Assembly: GCF_001975785.1 (NCBI RefSeq)
Contig: NZ_MSFI01000002.1
Location: 1-64,000, forward strand
DNA: 64,000 bases
Origin: Domibacillus epiphyticus
Lineage (GTDB): Bacteria > Bacillota > Bacilli > Bacillales > Domibacillaceae
Direction of reading: 5' to 3'
Shown here: piece by piece, positions 34,808 through 43,876 of the stretch
Layout: each line of letters begins with the position of its first letter
How positions within the stretch are numbered: the stretch's first letter is position 1
Made by a program: the position numbers and the translations under genes
Notes under the pieces: generated by a model
What the model saw: the letters and a program-made list of their open reading frames with translations, nothing else
Databases searched by the model: none
Told to the model about the DNA's origin: nothing

Positions 34808-35991
34808 CACGAAGCCCCCTTTCTTGCTCCTATTTGTTTATGCGCAATTTTCAACCCGATCGTCACTTGACGTAAAATGCACTCTACACTTTCTTCTATC
34901 CACTGCGGTGCTTTATATATCGCTTTTTCAAGCGTTGCGGGCTTTTGAATAATACTAGAGTAGGCATCAATTCCCGCAGCATAGTTCAGTTCAGCTCCCT
35001 GCCCAATCGTACCTGTAATCGCAACAACCGGGATCCCGTATTTTTTTGCAATTCTTGCGACTTCACATGGAATCTTCCCTTGCGGCGTTTGAAAATCAAT
35101 GCTCCCCTCTGCCGTAATGACGAGATCCGCACCGGCTATTTTTTTCTCCATTTGAATAAACTTCATAATCAAATCAAAGCGTGGATGCAATGTCGCATTT
35201 GCAAACGCGATTAACCCTGCACCCAGTCCTCCTGACGCTCCACTCCCTGGCAAGCAGCGCACATCCATTCCAGTCATCTTTTGAATTAGTCCCGCATAGT
35301 GTTGAAGAGCAGCAGATAACGATTGTACCTGGTCAGGTGTTGCTCCCTTTTGCGGTCCGAACACCTTTGCAACTCCATTTTCACCGCATAAAACGTTATT
35401 CCAATTACACGCTACATCAATCGGTATATCTTTGAGTCTCGGATCAAGGTGAGTGAGGTCAATGGAATGCACCCGCAGCAAATCCTCTCCACCCGCTATA
35501 TGTATTTCTTCTTTTCGTTCATTTAAAAAACGAACACCGAGCGCTTGAGCCATCCCGGCACCTCCATCAGACGTCCCTGAATCTCCGCAGCCAATGATCA
35601 TTTGGTCAACACCTAAATGAAGAGCGTCGCGTATTAACTCACCAACACCATAAGTAGTTGTCTTTAACGGATTTCTCGCATCTCTCGGCACTAACTTTAA
35701 ACCGGCCGCAGCTGCCATTTCGATCACTGCGGTCCGTTTATCTCCTTCCACGTACAACCCATAGTGGCTGATGATTTTTTTTCCTGTCGGTCCTGTAATT
35801 TTTTTATAAATCAATTCGCCTTTTTTAATTTTGACGATCGCTTTTGCAAACCCTTCTCCGCCGTCAATCATTGGCACCTGCTCTGTCTGGATAAATGGAT
35901 CGTATCGTTTTGCTCCCGCTGTCATAGCAGCGACAACTTCATCAGCATCGAGGCATTCCTTAAAACCGGATGGGATCATAACAACCTTCAT
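34807..35991 (-). CDS. Glycerate kinase (type I) 2, divergent paralogue
   Basis: This 394-residue GlxK-family kinase is related to the kinase at 24710 along its length. It shares GCGDSGTSDGGAGMAQ, ACNWNNVLCG, VFGPQKGATPD and a similar C-terminus. The N-terminus is IPSGFKECLDADEV instead of the usual APDSFKESLSA, and CDVDNPL is CNWNNVL, so substrate use may differ. AGGAGG precedes the ATG. It is the first gene of a five-gene operon with a DASS transporter and a YkoGHI-like signalling set. Confidence 0.88.
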   Translation of the reverse strand: MKVVMIPSGFKECLDADEVVAAMTAGAKRYDPFIQTEQVPMIDGGEGFAKAIVKIKKGELIYKKITGPTGKKIISHYGLYVEGDKRTAVIEMAAAAGLKLVPRDARNPLKTTTYGVGELIRDALHLGVDQMIIGCGDSGTSDGGAGMAQALGVRFLNERKEEIHIAGGEDLLRVHSIDLTHLDPRLKDIPIDVACNWNNVLCGENGVAKVFGPQKGATPDQVQSLSAALQHYAGLIQKMTGMDVRCLPGSGASGGLGAGLIAFANATLHPRFDLIMKFIQMEKKIAGADLVITAEGSIDFQTPQGKIPCEVARIAKKYGIPVVAITGTIGQGAELNYAAGIDAYSSIIQKPATLEKAIYKAPQWIEESVECILRQVTIGLKIAHKQIGARKGAS

Positions 35992-36110
35992 ATTTTCTCC
36001 TCCTGACTTCTCGTTGTTATGATCAAATTACCCCCAAAAAACTAATATTCCCTGTGAAATTGATTAAAAATTGATGAGAAAATGGATTTTATGTAATAAA
36101 CCATATTTGT

Positions 36111-36125
36111 TAATAATAATTATAA
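36111..36125. promoter_or_regulatory. PerR box upstream of katA
   Basis: TAATAATAATTATAA matches the PerR consensus TTATAATNATTATAA at all but one defined position. It lies just upstream of the -35 TTGACT at 36133-36138. Peroxide-controlled derepression of the catalase gene is the likely role. Confidence 0.8.
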
Positions 36126-36132
36126 ATAAATA

Positions 36133-36160
36133 TTGACTTTTGCTTGAGAAGTGTTATCAT
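36133..36160 (+). promoter_or_regulatory. katA promoter
   Basis: The -35 TTGACT lies at 36133-36138 and the -10 TATCAT at 36155-36160, with a 16-base spacer. The PerR-like box adjoins it upstream. Confidence 0.65.
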
Positions 36161-36200
36161 TACATTATCAACTAAAATATTAAATTATGAGGTGATTGAT

Positions 36201-37658
36201 TTGAGCGAAAAAAACAACCGTTTGACAACTGGCTGGGGTGCCCCGGTTGGTGATAACCAAAACTCTCAAACTGCCGGACAGCGCGGCCCTGCATTAATCC
36301 AAGACGTTCATTTACTTGAAAAACTAGCACACTTTAACCGCGAACGTGTACCTGAGCGTGTCGTACATGCAAAGGGGGCAGGTGCTCACGGGTACTTTGA
36401 AGTAACGAATGATCTTTCTCAATACACAAAAGCAGACTTCTTATCTGAAGTAGGAAAACGCACGCCAATGTTTATTCGTTTCTCAACTGTAGCCGGTGAA
36501 CTTGGCTCTTCTGATACAGTACGTGACCCACGCGGTTTCGCTGTGAAATTTTACACAGAAGAAGGCAACTATGATTTAGTTGGAAACAACACGCCTGTGT
36601 TCTTTATTCGCGATGCGATTAAATTCCCAGACTTCATTCATACACAAAAACGTGATCCGAAGACACACTTAAAAAATCCGACTGCAGTATGGGATTTCTG
36701 GTCTTTATCACCTGAATCACTTCACCAAGTAACAATTTTGATGTCTGACCGTGGTATTCCAGCAACGCTTCGCCACCAGCATGGATTTGGAAGCCACACT
36801 TTCAAATGGGTGAACGATAAAGGCGAAGGCGTTTGGGTGAAATACCACTTTAAAACAGAGCAAGGCATTAAAAACCTTGATGTTGATTTAGCAGCGAAAC
36901 TTGCTGGTGAAAATCCAGATTATCATACAGAAGATTTATTCAATGCCATTGAAAACGGCGACTTCCCTGCATGGAAATTGTGCGTCCAAATCATGCCTCT
37001 TGAAGATGCCAATACGTATAAATGGGATCCGTTTGATGTGACAAAAGTATGGTCGCAAAAAGATTATCCGCTAATCGAAGTTGGCCGCATGGTGCTTGAC
37101 CGCAATCCTGAAAACTACTTTGCTGAAGTAGAGCAGGCAACGTTCTCACCTGGCACACTCGTACCAGGCATTGAGCCATCTCCGGACAAAATGCTGCAAG
37201 GCCGTTTGTTCGCATACTCTGATGCAGCTCGTTACCGCGTTGGAGCGAACCACCAACACTTGCCAATCAATCGTCCGAAAGTGGAAGTAAATAACCATCA
37301 GCGCGACGGTCAAATGCGCTTTGACGGCAATGGCGGCGGCTCCGTATACTATGAGCCAAACAGCTTTAACGGCCCGACAGAATCTCCAGAACACAAAGTA
37401 ACACCGTATGAGGTTTCTGGACAAGTCGGTGAACATTCTTACAGCCACGATGATCATTACACACAAGCTGGCGACTTGTACCGTTTGTTGTCAGAAGACG
37501 AGCGTACACGCCTTGTGAACAACATCGTTGGTGCTATGAAACCAGTCGAAAGAGACGACATTAAACTTCGTCAAATCGGCCACTTCTACAAAGCAGATCC
37601 TGAATACGGAACACGCATTGCGGAAGGTCTTGGTCTTGCTGTACCAGTACAAAACTAA
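36201..37658 (+). CDS. katA: Catalase (clade 3, KatA type)
   Basis: This 485-residue haem catalase has the catalytic His in [13 protein letters not shown], the catalytic Asn in [20 protein letters not shown], and the haem-ligand Tyr in [15 protein letters not shown] start at the TTG at 36201, six bases after GAGGTG, which gives the usual KatA length. A longer frame from 36144 would begin upstream in the promoter. It breaks down hydrogen peroxide in the cytosol. A PerR box lies upstream and a strong terminator follows. Confidence 0.95.
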   Translation: MSEKNNRLTTGWGAPVGDNQNSQTAGQRGPALIQDVHLLEKLAHFNRERVPERVVHAKGAGAHGYFEVTNDLSQYTKADFLSEVGKRTPMFIRFSTVAGELGSSDTVRDPRGFAVKFYTEEGNYDLVGNNTPVFFIRDAIKFPDFIHTQKRDPKTHLKNPTAVWDFWSLSPESLHQVTILMSDRGIPATLRHQHGFGSHTFKWVNDKGEGVWVKYHFKTEQGIKNLDVDLAAKLAGENPDYHTEDLFNAIENGDFPAWKLCVQIMPLEDANTYKWDPFDVTKVWSQKDYPLIEVGRMVLDRNPENYFAEVEQATFSPGTLVPGIEPSPDKMLQGRLFAYSDAARYRVGANHQHLPINRPKVEVNNHQRDGQMRFDGNGGGSVYYEPNSFNGPTESPEHKVTPYEVSGQVGEHSYSHDDHYTQAGDLYRLLSEDERTRLVNNIVGAMKPVERDDIKLRQIGHFYKADPEYGTRIAEGLGLAVPVQN

Positions 37659-37668
37659 AATAAATAAA

Positions 37669-37696
37669 GAGGTATCCGGCGGCAGCCGGATACCTC
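37669..37696 (+). terminator. Terminator of katA
   Basis: GAGGTATCCGGC pairs perfectly with GCCGGATACCTC around a four-base loop, followed by TTTTATC. Confidence 0.9.
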
Positions 37697-37723
37697 TTTT
37701 ATCTCATAAAAGGAGAATGCAAC

Positions 37724-37840
37724 ATGAGTAATAGTAAAAGTATTTGCCCGGATTGCCGGACAACACTCAAAAAATTAAAGCACAGCACCATTTGTGGGTG
37801 TGGCATTAAATTTACAACTGTTACGCGATCAAAAAAATAA
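37724..37840 (+). CDS. 38-aa zinc-ribbon-like peptide
   Basis: The plus strand encodes a 38-residue basic protein, MSNSKSICPDCRTTLKKLKH and 18 more residues, ending in RSKK. C8-x2-C11 and C24-x-C26 form a four-cysteine zinc-ribbon pattern. AAAGGAG lies seven bases before the ATG. The TAA stop directly abuts the stop of the converging gene at 37841. It follows the katA terminator closely, so it needs its own promoter or read-through. The function is unknown; it may bind zinc or nucleic acid. Confidence 0.65.
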   Translation: MSNSKSICPDCRTTLKKLKHSTICGCGIKFTTVTRSKK

Positions 37841-38206
37841 TCATTTCTTTATTGCGCCCATTCCCGTTAAAATTTCCTTGGCATCTTTATTCAAATAGCC
37901 ATCAATATCTTCACGCATAAACAGCGCTGCTCGGTTTTTCAGGAGCATTTTAATTCCTCTTAAATCAAACTTATATGAATATTCATTAATTGCATTGATT
38001 GCGGAAAGTTCCTGTCTCGTCATCGCAGCATGACCCGAATTTATTTGATCAACTAAAAACATTAAAATTTCTCTCGCATTGCTGTTTAATAAGTGTTTAT
38101 TTTGTTGAAGATCATCTATGTTTTGTTCAATGTATTTTCTGGCTGAAAAATAGTCTAGTTCTTCAACATGTTTATTAATTTTCCTAACTAACTCTTCAAA
38201 TTCCAT
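37841..38206 (-). CDS. Unrecognised 121-aa helical protein
   Basis: I do not recognise this 121-residue, mostly helical, charged and soluble protein with no signal peptide. Its composition (ELDYFSARKYIEQNIDDLQQ, then ATTRQEL-like and NEYSYKFDLRGIK segments) suggests a compact helical fold. I start at the ATG at 38206, nine bases after AGGAG. Its stop abuts the stop of the 38-aa zinc-ribbon gene, with no gap. No membrane segment or enzymatic motif is visible. Confidence 0.7.
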   Translation of the reverse strand: MEFEELVRKINKHVEELDYFSARKYIEQNIDDLQQNKHLLNSNAREILMFLVDQINSGHAAMTRQELSAINAINEYSYKFDLRGIKMLLKNRAALFMREDIDGYLNKDAKEILTGMGAIKK

Positions 38207-38312
38207 CCAAACCAACTCCTATTACCATAAATGTAAATTAGATACAAACACCTATTTGTGTATCTTAATTATAGTTCAAAAGTACTGAAATAGAAAGGAA
38301 TTTGAATGATAT

Positions 38313-39035
38313 TCATAAAAATCGTTCTGGAAAATCAGTGATAATTGCTTCAATCGGCATGCCGCTTTCTTTTACGCGCATCCATTCTCTCTTCTCATTA
38401 ATCGTATAAAGACGAAGCAAAATTCCGCTATTTACCGCTGCTTTCCCGTATTCACTGAGCGCAAACGAAACTTGTGTGTGCAATGCAGTCAGGCCTAACT
38501 TCTTTGCATTCATAACTGCTTCCCTTGGGATGCGCCATACAAGTCCAGCCACTGCGATATACGGGTCAAGCTCGATCACACGCCGTACACTGTCCAAATT
38601 AAAGGAGGAGATGATCACTCTCCCTCTCATTCTATAATCCTCAATGAGTTCCAGCACTTTTTGTTCTATGCCGTGATACGGCACTTTATTCGTTTTAAGT
38701 TCAATATTAATCTGCAGTTCGTTTCCCGATGCCCAGGTGAAAAATTCATCCAGTGTCGGAACTTTTTCTCCTGCAAACGTTGTATCGAACCAGCTTCCCG
38801 CGTCAAGGCCGGCCACTTCTTTGTATGTCATCCTTTGAATGAATCCTTGTCCGTTCGTCGTCCTATTCACCGTTTCATCGTGAATAATGACAATCTCTCC
38901 ATCTTTCGTTACTTGTACATCAAGTTCTATCCCGCCCGCACCTAGCTTTGCTGCCGCTTCAAACGCTGCCATCGTATTCTCCGGATGTGTCCCACTTGCG
39001 CCTCGATGAGCAAAAATAACAGGATGCTGAGTCAT
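38313..39035 (-). CDS. Glycerophosphodiester phosphodiesterase
   Basis: This 240-residue GDPD-family enzyme splits glycerophosphodiesters to glycerol-3-phosphate and an alcohol. The N-terminal catalytic motif is AHRGASGTHPENTMAAF, followed by ELDVQVTKDG and IIHDETVNRTTNG, which supply the metal-binding Glu, Asp and His. There is no signal peptide, so it acts in the cytosol, like YqiK/UgpQ. AAAGGAGGGG precedes the ATG. It stands alone on the minus strand. Confidence 0.92.
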   Translation of the reverse strand: MTQHPVIFAHRGASGTHPENTMAAFEAAAKLGAGGIELDVQVTKDGEIVIIHDETVNRTTNGQGFIQRMTYKEVAGLDAGSWFDTTFAGEKVPTLDEFFTWASGNELQINIELKTNKVPYHGIEQKVLELIEDYRMRGRVIISSFNLDSVRRVIELDPYIAVAGLVWRIPREAVMNAKKLGLTALHTQVSFALSEYGKAAVNSGILLRLYTINEKREWMRVKESGMPIEAIITDFPERFL

Positions 39036-39137
39036 TTCGTCCCCTCCTTTTTGAAATAATATGCACTCACGTATGATCAGTGCGAAAAGCGATCCATGCC
39101 GTACGAACCATCGAAATGTACTTACATACTTAAAATG

Positions 39138-39178
39138 AAAACAGCTTTAAGCAACGACTTTCCGCTTTTCAAAGCTGC
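39138..39178 (-). terminator. Probable terminator of the methyltransferase gene
   Basis: CAGCTTT pairs with AAAGCTG around an inner AAGC/GCTT region. TTTTCATTTT follows on the minus strand. It lies just past the methyltransferase stop. Confidence 0.5.
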
Positions 39179-39181
39179 TAT

Positions 39182-40378
39182 TCATTTACTTATCTTAATA
39201 AAGAGTACTTTTAAGTAATCCCCTTCTGGAAACTCCTTTAAGGTTCTGAAATCATCCGGCAGCGTATACTGCTCTAAAATCGTATACGACACATTCTTTT
39301 CCTTACAGGCTGTCTTAATAAAGCTTTTAAATTTTTTCAAATCAAATGCACTGCTGTTCGTGGAAGCAACAATGACACCATTGTCATTTGTTAAATCAAT
39401 CGTTTCTTTCATCAGAGTCGTGTAATCTTTCGCTGCACTAAAGGTCCGCTTTTTTGTTTTCGCAAAGCTTGGCGGGTCGACAACGACAAGATCAAACGTC
39501 CGTCCTTTCCGTGCTGCGTATTTAAAGTATTGAAATACATCGTCCACCACAATCTCATGCTGAGCGGCATCCATTCCATTCACTTCAAATTGCTGAATGG
39601 TTTTTGCCCGACTTCTGTTCGCTACATCGACACTTGTTGTCTTCTTCGCTCCCCCGAGAGCCGAACAAACAGAAAATGCGCCGGTGTAGGAGAACATATT
39701 CAACATATCCGCATCTTTTGAGTACCGTTCACGAATCGCTTTCCGTACGTTCCGCTGATCCAGAAAAACTCCGGTCATGGCACCGTCATTTAAGTCAACA
39801 GCAAAATTTACGCCATTTTCTTTCACCACAATCGGAAACTCACCGCGTTCACCCGCCACAAAATCATCATCTTCTATATACTGCCCTTTTAAGTCAAAGC
39901 GTTTTTTTTCATAAATGCCTTTGTAATCCACTTTTTCTTTCATAGCCGCCAATATATCATCGCGAAACGCATAGATACCGAGACTGTACCAGTGTATGAC
40001 GTAAAAGCCGTCGTAATAATCTATAATCAGTCCGCCAACACCGTCCCCTTCACCATTAAAGACCCTAAATGCCGTTGTGTTCGGATCATCAAATAGAGCC
40101 TTGCGCAGGTGTAATGCGGTTTTAATTTTTTTCACAAAGAAATCTTTATCAATGCTTACTTCCGGTTCACAGGTAATGATCCAGCCCAGCCCTTTGTTTT
40201 GTACCCCGTAATAGCCCGTTCCAATGTAATTTTTCTTATCATCCAGAACACGGATTATGGTTCCTTCTTCTTTCAACATTTTACTGTTTTCCACCGCATC
40301 TTTTTCAATAAGAGGAAAACCATTTTTTAGTTTTACCGCAGCTTTTTTATTCACTTTCACGTTTATAATTGTTTTCAT
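39182..40378 (-). CDS. Class I rRNA (cytosine) methyltransferase, RlmI/YwbD-like
   Basis: This protein of about 398 residues has an N-terminal PUA-like domain, a central EEHXXX-type region, and a SAM-binding domain. Typical motifs are MLNMFSYTGAFSVCSALGGA and DLVVVDPPSFAK. RlmI relatives methylate 23S rRNA cytosines. I start at the ATG at 40378. A GTG four codons earlier overlaps the ribosome site AGGG. It is transcribed alone, leftwards, and ends near a hairpin. Confidence 0.88.
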   Translation of the reverse strand: MKTIINVKVNKKAAVKLKNGFPLIEKDAVENSKMLKEEGTIIRVLDDKKNYIGTGYYGVQNKGLGWIITCEPEVSIDKDFFVKKIKTALHLRKALFDDPNTTAFRVFNGEGDGVGGLIIDYYDGFYVIHWYSLGIYAFRDDILAAMKEKVDYKGIYEKKRFDLKGQYIEDDDFVAGERGEFPIVVKENGVNFAVDLNDGAMTGVFLDQRNVRKAIRERYSKDADMLNMFSYTGAFSVCSALGGAKKTTSVDVANRSRAKTIQQFEVNGMDAAQHEIVVDDVFQYFKYAARKGRTFDLVVVDPPSFAKTKKRTFSAAKDYTTLMKETIDLTNDNGVIVASTNSSAFDLKKFKSFIKTACKEKNVSYTILEQYTLPDDFRTLKEFPEGDYLKVLFIKISK

Positions 40379-40495
40379 CGAGGCCCTCACAAGCTTTTTT
40401 CTTTATCTTATCAAAGTCCATTTAAAAACGGCATCTATTCGGCTCGTGGTACAATGAAAATAAATGGTGAAAGAGTCTTTTTTCTATTTTCCAGT

Positions 40496-42625
40496 TTATT
40501 TTTTATTTTTAAATTCAAACTGAACGCTTCCATCATTTCTGTCTTTCCACACAATATATGCATCAAACGGGCTTTTCCCTTTAAAACCTTTAATCAAATT
40601 TGTTTTTCCTTTTTCAAGCAGCTTTTTTATATTCGCTGCACTGATCGTTTTGCCGAGCATTTTTTTACTGATCATAAAGCTGCACTTCGTCGTTGAATAC
40701 ATTGTGCAGCCATATAGCTTTCCTTTATCAACCACTGCCGCTCCGCATTTTGGACAGCCGCCTAGATGTTTTTCTTCACTCTTCTTCTGTACTTGGGACT
40801 CAAATTGCCATGATGAGGAATGGTTAATTGCATCATGCACAATTTTCTGTGCCAATTTTTTTGACTGATCGATAAACACATTTGCCGGCGCTTCGCCTTT
40901 TCCAATCTCTTTTAAACGTTTTTCCCATCGCCCTGTTAGTTCAGGGGAGGCAAGAAGTGTATGTTCAACAGCATCCATTAAGATAAATGCTTTTTGCGTA
41001 GGAGCTAAACGGTGCTGTTCAATCTCCATATATTCGAGCTGCTTTAGCCGTTCAATAATATTCGAGCGCGTACTTTCCTCGCCCAGACCTGATACCGACT
41101 TCAGTACTTGTCCGAGCTCCTTATCGTCAACGGACTGTCCAACATTTTTCATAGCCGTGATCAATTCGCCCTCTGTATACCGTTTCGGAGGCACCGTCTT
41201 CCCTTCTGTTACTTTCACCTCTTCTGCCTCGCCTTGCTGCCCTTCTTTCACAGATGGAAGAATCACATCCTCTTTCTCGGATTCAAACAACACCGGACGC
41301 CAGCCAGGAAAAAGGAGCTGTTTTCCGTTCGTTATGAACACGTGCGATTCAATGCTGGTCTGAATGCTGGAATGGGCAAAAACCGCCGGATCATAGTGAG
41401 CGGCAATAAGCGAACGGGCGATCATATCATAGATTTTCTTTTCATCGCCGCTTAATGAATTCAGTGACGGCACGTTTTCAGTCGGGATGATCGCATAGTG
41501 GTCGCTGACCATTTTCTCGTTCACGTATCGCTTGTCCGATAGGATATTTCGTGTCGTATTAGCCGTCAGCGTCTTATAGGGTTCCAGCGACGATAACTTA
41601 TTCAAAATATTTGGAAATGCTGCTGCTTCTTCTTTTGTCACGTGGTTGCTGTCCGTTCGTGGATACGTTACAAATGATTTTTCATATAATGACTGCGTCA
41701 ATTCCAACGTTTTTTTCGGTGAAAAGCGAAACCGCTTATTCGCCAGTGCCTGTAAAGTCGACAAACTGTGCAAAGCAGGGGGCGGGACGCTCTTTCTCTC
41801 TGTTTTTACTTTTTGAACGATTGCTTCTTTCCCCTGACACTGTTTTTGAATGGCTTCCGCTTCTTCTTTTTTCTCAAAGCGGGTGCCAGTTTCCATTGAA
41901 TATTTCCCTTCATAAACAGATCCGTCTATATTAAACTGTGCAATCACTTCAAAAAATGGTTTTGAAACAAACTGTAAGATTTCACGTTCACGCTTTACAA
42001 CAAGCGCAAGTGTCGGGGTTTGCACGCGTCCTACTGAAAAAACAGACCTCCCGGCGCCCTTTGACTGAATGAGCAGGGTATACGCACGGCTTGCATTCAT
42101 GCCAATCAGCCAATCCGCATAGCTGCGCGCCATCGCTTCATGATAAAGCGGCTTCGTCTGCTCAATATCAAGTAAATTCGAAAAAGCATGCTCTACTGCG
42201 TTTGGTGTTAAACTGCTCACCCACAGCCTCTTCATCGGCTTATTGACGCCTGACATGCGGACGACGAGCTGGACAATAAGCTCACCTTCACGTGCCGGGT
42301 CTCCTGCAGCGATAATTTCTGTCACATTTGGATTTGTCAATATGTCTTTCACCGCTTTAAAACGGCTTGCCTTTGACGGAATGATTTTATATTTAAACGA
42401 TTCCGGAATCATTGGGAGCGTATCCATCTGCCACTTTTTGAGCGCTGGATTCATTTCATGCGGCGGTGCGATTTCAAACAAATGGCCGCTGCACCATGTT
42501 AAAAGAGCACCGTTTCGAAACATTTCACATGGCTTGATTTCTATATGCGATCCTTTTTTCACATGACGAAATGGAGCTGCCAGCGCCTGAGCCTGCAGCG
42601 CTTTTTCCGCAACAATTGCCTGCAT
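40496..42625 (-). CDS. topB: DNA topoisomerase III-like protein
   Basis: This 709-residue type IA topoisomerase has an N-terminal Toprim domain (AEK at residues 6-8, GDPAREGE where most TopB have TDAGREGE), the active-site Tyr motif TYPRTDS, and a C-terminal zinc ribbon (CPKCG, then GCTMYSTTKCSF). It relaxes negatively supercoiled DNA and can decatenate. The Toprim signature is unusual, so it may be a second, divergent topoisomerase III rather than the housekeeping one. AAAGGAGG precedes the ATG. A bidirectional terminator lies upstream. Confidence 0.9.
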   Translation of the reverse strand: MQAIVAEKALQAQALAAPFRHVKKGSHIEIKPCEMFRNGALLTWCSGHLFEIAPPHEMNPALKKWQMDTLPMIPESFKYKIIPSKASRFKAVKDILTNPNVTEIIAAGDPAREGELIVQLVVRMSGVNKPMKRLWVSSLTPNAVEHAFSNLLDIEQTKPLYHEAMARSYADWLIGMNASRAYTLLIQSKGAGRSVFSVGRVQTPTLALVVKREREILQFVSKPFFEVIAQFNIDGSVYEGKYSMETGTRFEKKEEAEAIQKQCQGKEAIVQKVKTERKSVPPPALHSLSTLQALANKRFRFSPKKTLELTQSLYEKSFVTYPRTDSNHVTKEEAAAFPNILNKLSSLEPYKTLTANTTRNILSDKRYVNEKMVSDHYAIIPTENVPSLNSLSGDEKKIYDMIARSLIAAHYDPAVFAHSSIQTSIESHVFITNGKQLLFPGWRPVLFESEKEDVILPSVKEGQQGEAEEVKVTEGKTVPPKRYTEGELITAMKNVGQSVDDKELGQVLKSVSGLGEESTRSNIIERLKQLEYMEIEQHRLAPTQKAFILMDAVEHTLLASPELTGRWEKRLKEIGKGEAPANVFIDQSKKLAQKIVHDAINHSSSWQFESQVQKKSEEKHLGGCPKCGAAVVDKGKLYGCTMYSTTKCSFMISKKMLGKTISAANIKKLLEKGKTNLIKGFKGKSPFDAYIVWKDRNDGSVQFEFKNKK

Positions 42626-42647
42626 TTTTGTTCCTCCTTTCTAAATA

Positions 42648-42696
42648 AAAAACACACGTTCGATTACTAGTAAGTATAATCGACCGTGTGTTTTTT
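42648..42696. terminator. Terminator between BNR-repeat gene and topB
   Basis: AAAAAACACACG-TCGATTA pairs with TAATCGA-CGTGTGTTTTTT with single mismatches. It is bidirectional, and on the minus strand it ends the gene at 42723. Confidence 0.85.
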
Positions 42697-42722
42697 GAAA
42701 AGAGTCCGTTTTAGTCCAGAAA

Positions 42723-43715
42723 TTATTTATTTTCTACACCTTTTCCTTTCACCGCAATAGGATCCCAGCTTTCCCCAGAATCATTGCTCACGTAAATGTT
42801 ATTTTCACTTGTTGAATAAGCAATGACATCTTTGTTTTTCGGATTCGCCGCAATATATGTTATAAATTCCTCTTCATTTATCGAAGGGATCTCTACCTCT
42901 TTCACTTCAAGAGATTCTAAATCCAATATGCTTAATTCAGCTGTCCCGCGCATTGAACCGACGAGCAATTTCTCATCGAATGTGTAGGAAAGTGCTGAAA
43001 CAGGCGCGTCTGATAAAACTTGTTCAAATTGATTCCCATTGTCTATAGAAAGAAAGGCTCCTTTGTCAGTACCTATTGCCGCCGATTTTTCATTTTTCGG
43101 ATGAACAGCTAAAGAGGCTGCTTGTCCATCTACATTTTTCGCGCTGCTATTGGTCCAGTTCGCCGCTTCATCTGTTGAAAAAAAGAGACCGGGCCGATCC
43201 ATAATGGAATTAGGCTGCGGATTCATAACATAAATGGCATTTGAATAATAACCAGCAGCCATGCCATGAAAATCAACTTCCCCATACAACGTCAGCGTTT
43301 GGATCTCTGCACCAAGTTCATCACTTTTTACAATACCAAGCGGATTTTTCAAATCACTATCCGGGGCGGGATGTCCACTGCTGAAAAATCCTTCATCCGT
43401 TATGGAAAACCCCATATAGTCATGCTGGGCGTTTTCGGATTTTTTCCATCTCTCATCCTCAAAAATTCTTAAACCGTCATGTGCAGGAACAATAAGACGG
43501 TTCCCATCATTTGTGTATCCCAACCCATGAATATGGTCGAAGGAAATGTTTGTCGTTACGTGTTTGTGCTCACTTGTACGTTTTGGTGTGCCCTCATTGG
43601 CGTTTTCATTTACACGCTCATTTTTATTATTGAAAACCATAGCCGCTGCACTTATCACAAAAATCATTAGTACGGCAGAAACGATGATCTTCCCTTTTTT
43701 CGTTTTTTTCATCAT
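42723..43715 (-). CDS. Exported BNR-repeat protein, F510_1955-type glycosylhydrolase-like
   Basis: This 330-residue protein has an N-terminal membrane anchor or signal (residues 10-27), a charged linker, and several beta-propeller/BNR-like repeats. Examples are FDHIHGLGYTNDGNRLIVPA, FFSTDEAANWTNS and IYVSNDSGESWDP. It resembles the F510_1955 family named for a Geobacillus protein. Several such genes that I recall lie near copper or metal loci, and here copA is close by. Activity is unproven. AAGGGTC precedes the ATG. The metal-binding role is inference. Confidence 0.75.
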   Translation of the reverse strand: MMKKTKKGKIIVSAVLMIFVISAAAMVFNNKNERVNENANEGTPKRTSEHKHVTTNISFDHIHGLGYTNDGNRLIVPAHDGLRIFEDERWKKSENAQHDYMGFSITDEGFFSSGHPAPDSDLKNPLGIVKSDELGAEIQTLTLYGEVDFHGMAAGYYSNAIYVMNPQPNSIMDRPGLFFSTDEAANWTNSSAKNVDGQAASLAVHPKNEKSAAIGTDKGAFLSIDNGNQFEQVLSDAPVSALSYTFDEKLLVGSMRGTAELSILDLESLEVKEVEIPSINEEEFITYIAANPKNKDVIAYSTSENNIYVSNDSGESWDPIAVKGKGVENK

Positions 43716-43825
43716 ATGACCCTTCCTTTTTTAATCGACAAAATATCTATTTTCATTATAAAGAGAAAATATGCAGACTTTATGGAGTACAGAAAAAACG
43801 AAACACAGTAATTAGGATAAATAAA

Positions 43826-43851
43826 GGCATGATGATTTTAGCCACCATGCC
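43826..43851 (-). terminator. Terminator of the copper operon
   Basis: GGCATG-A-TG pairs with CA-C-CATGCC. On the minus strand TTTATTTATCC follows. It lies after the 23-aa peptide gene downstream of copA. Confidence 0.65.
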
Positions 43852-43876
43852 CTGTTAACATTTGAGGATGATTCTG

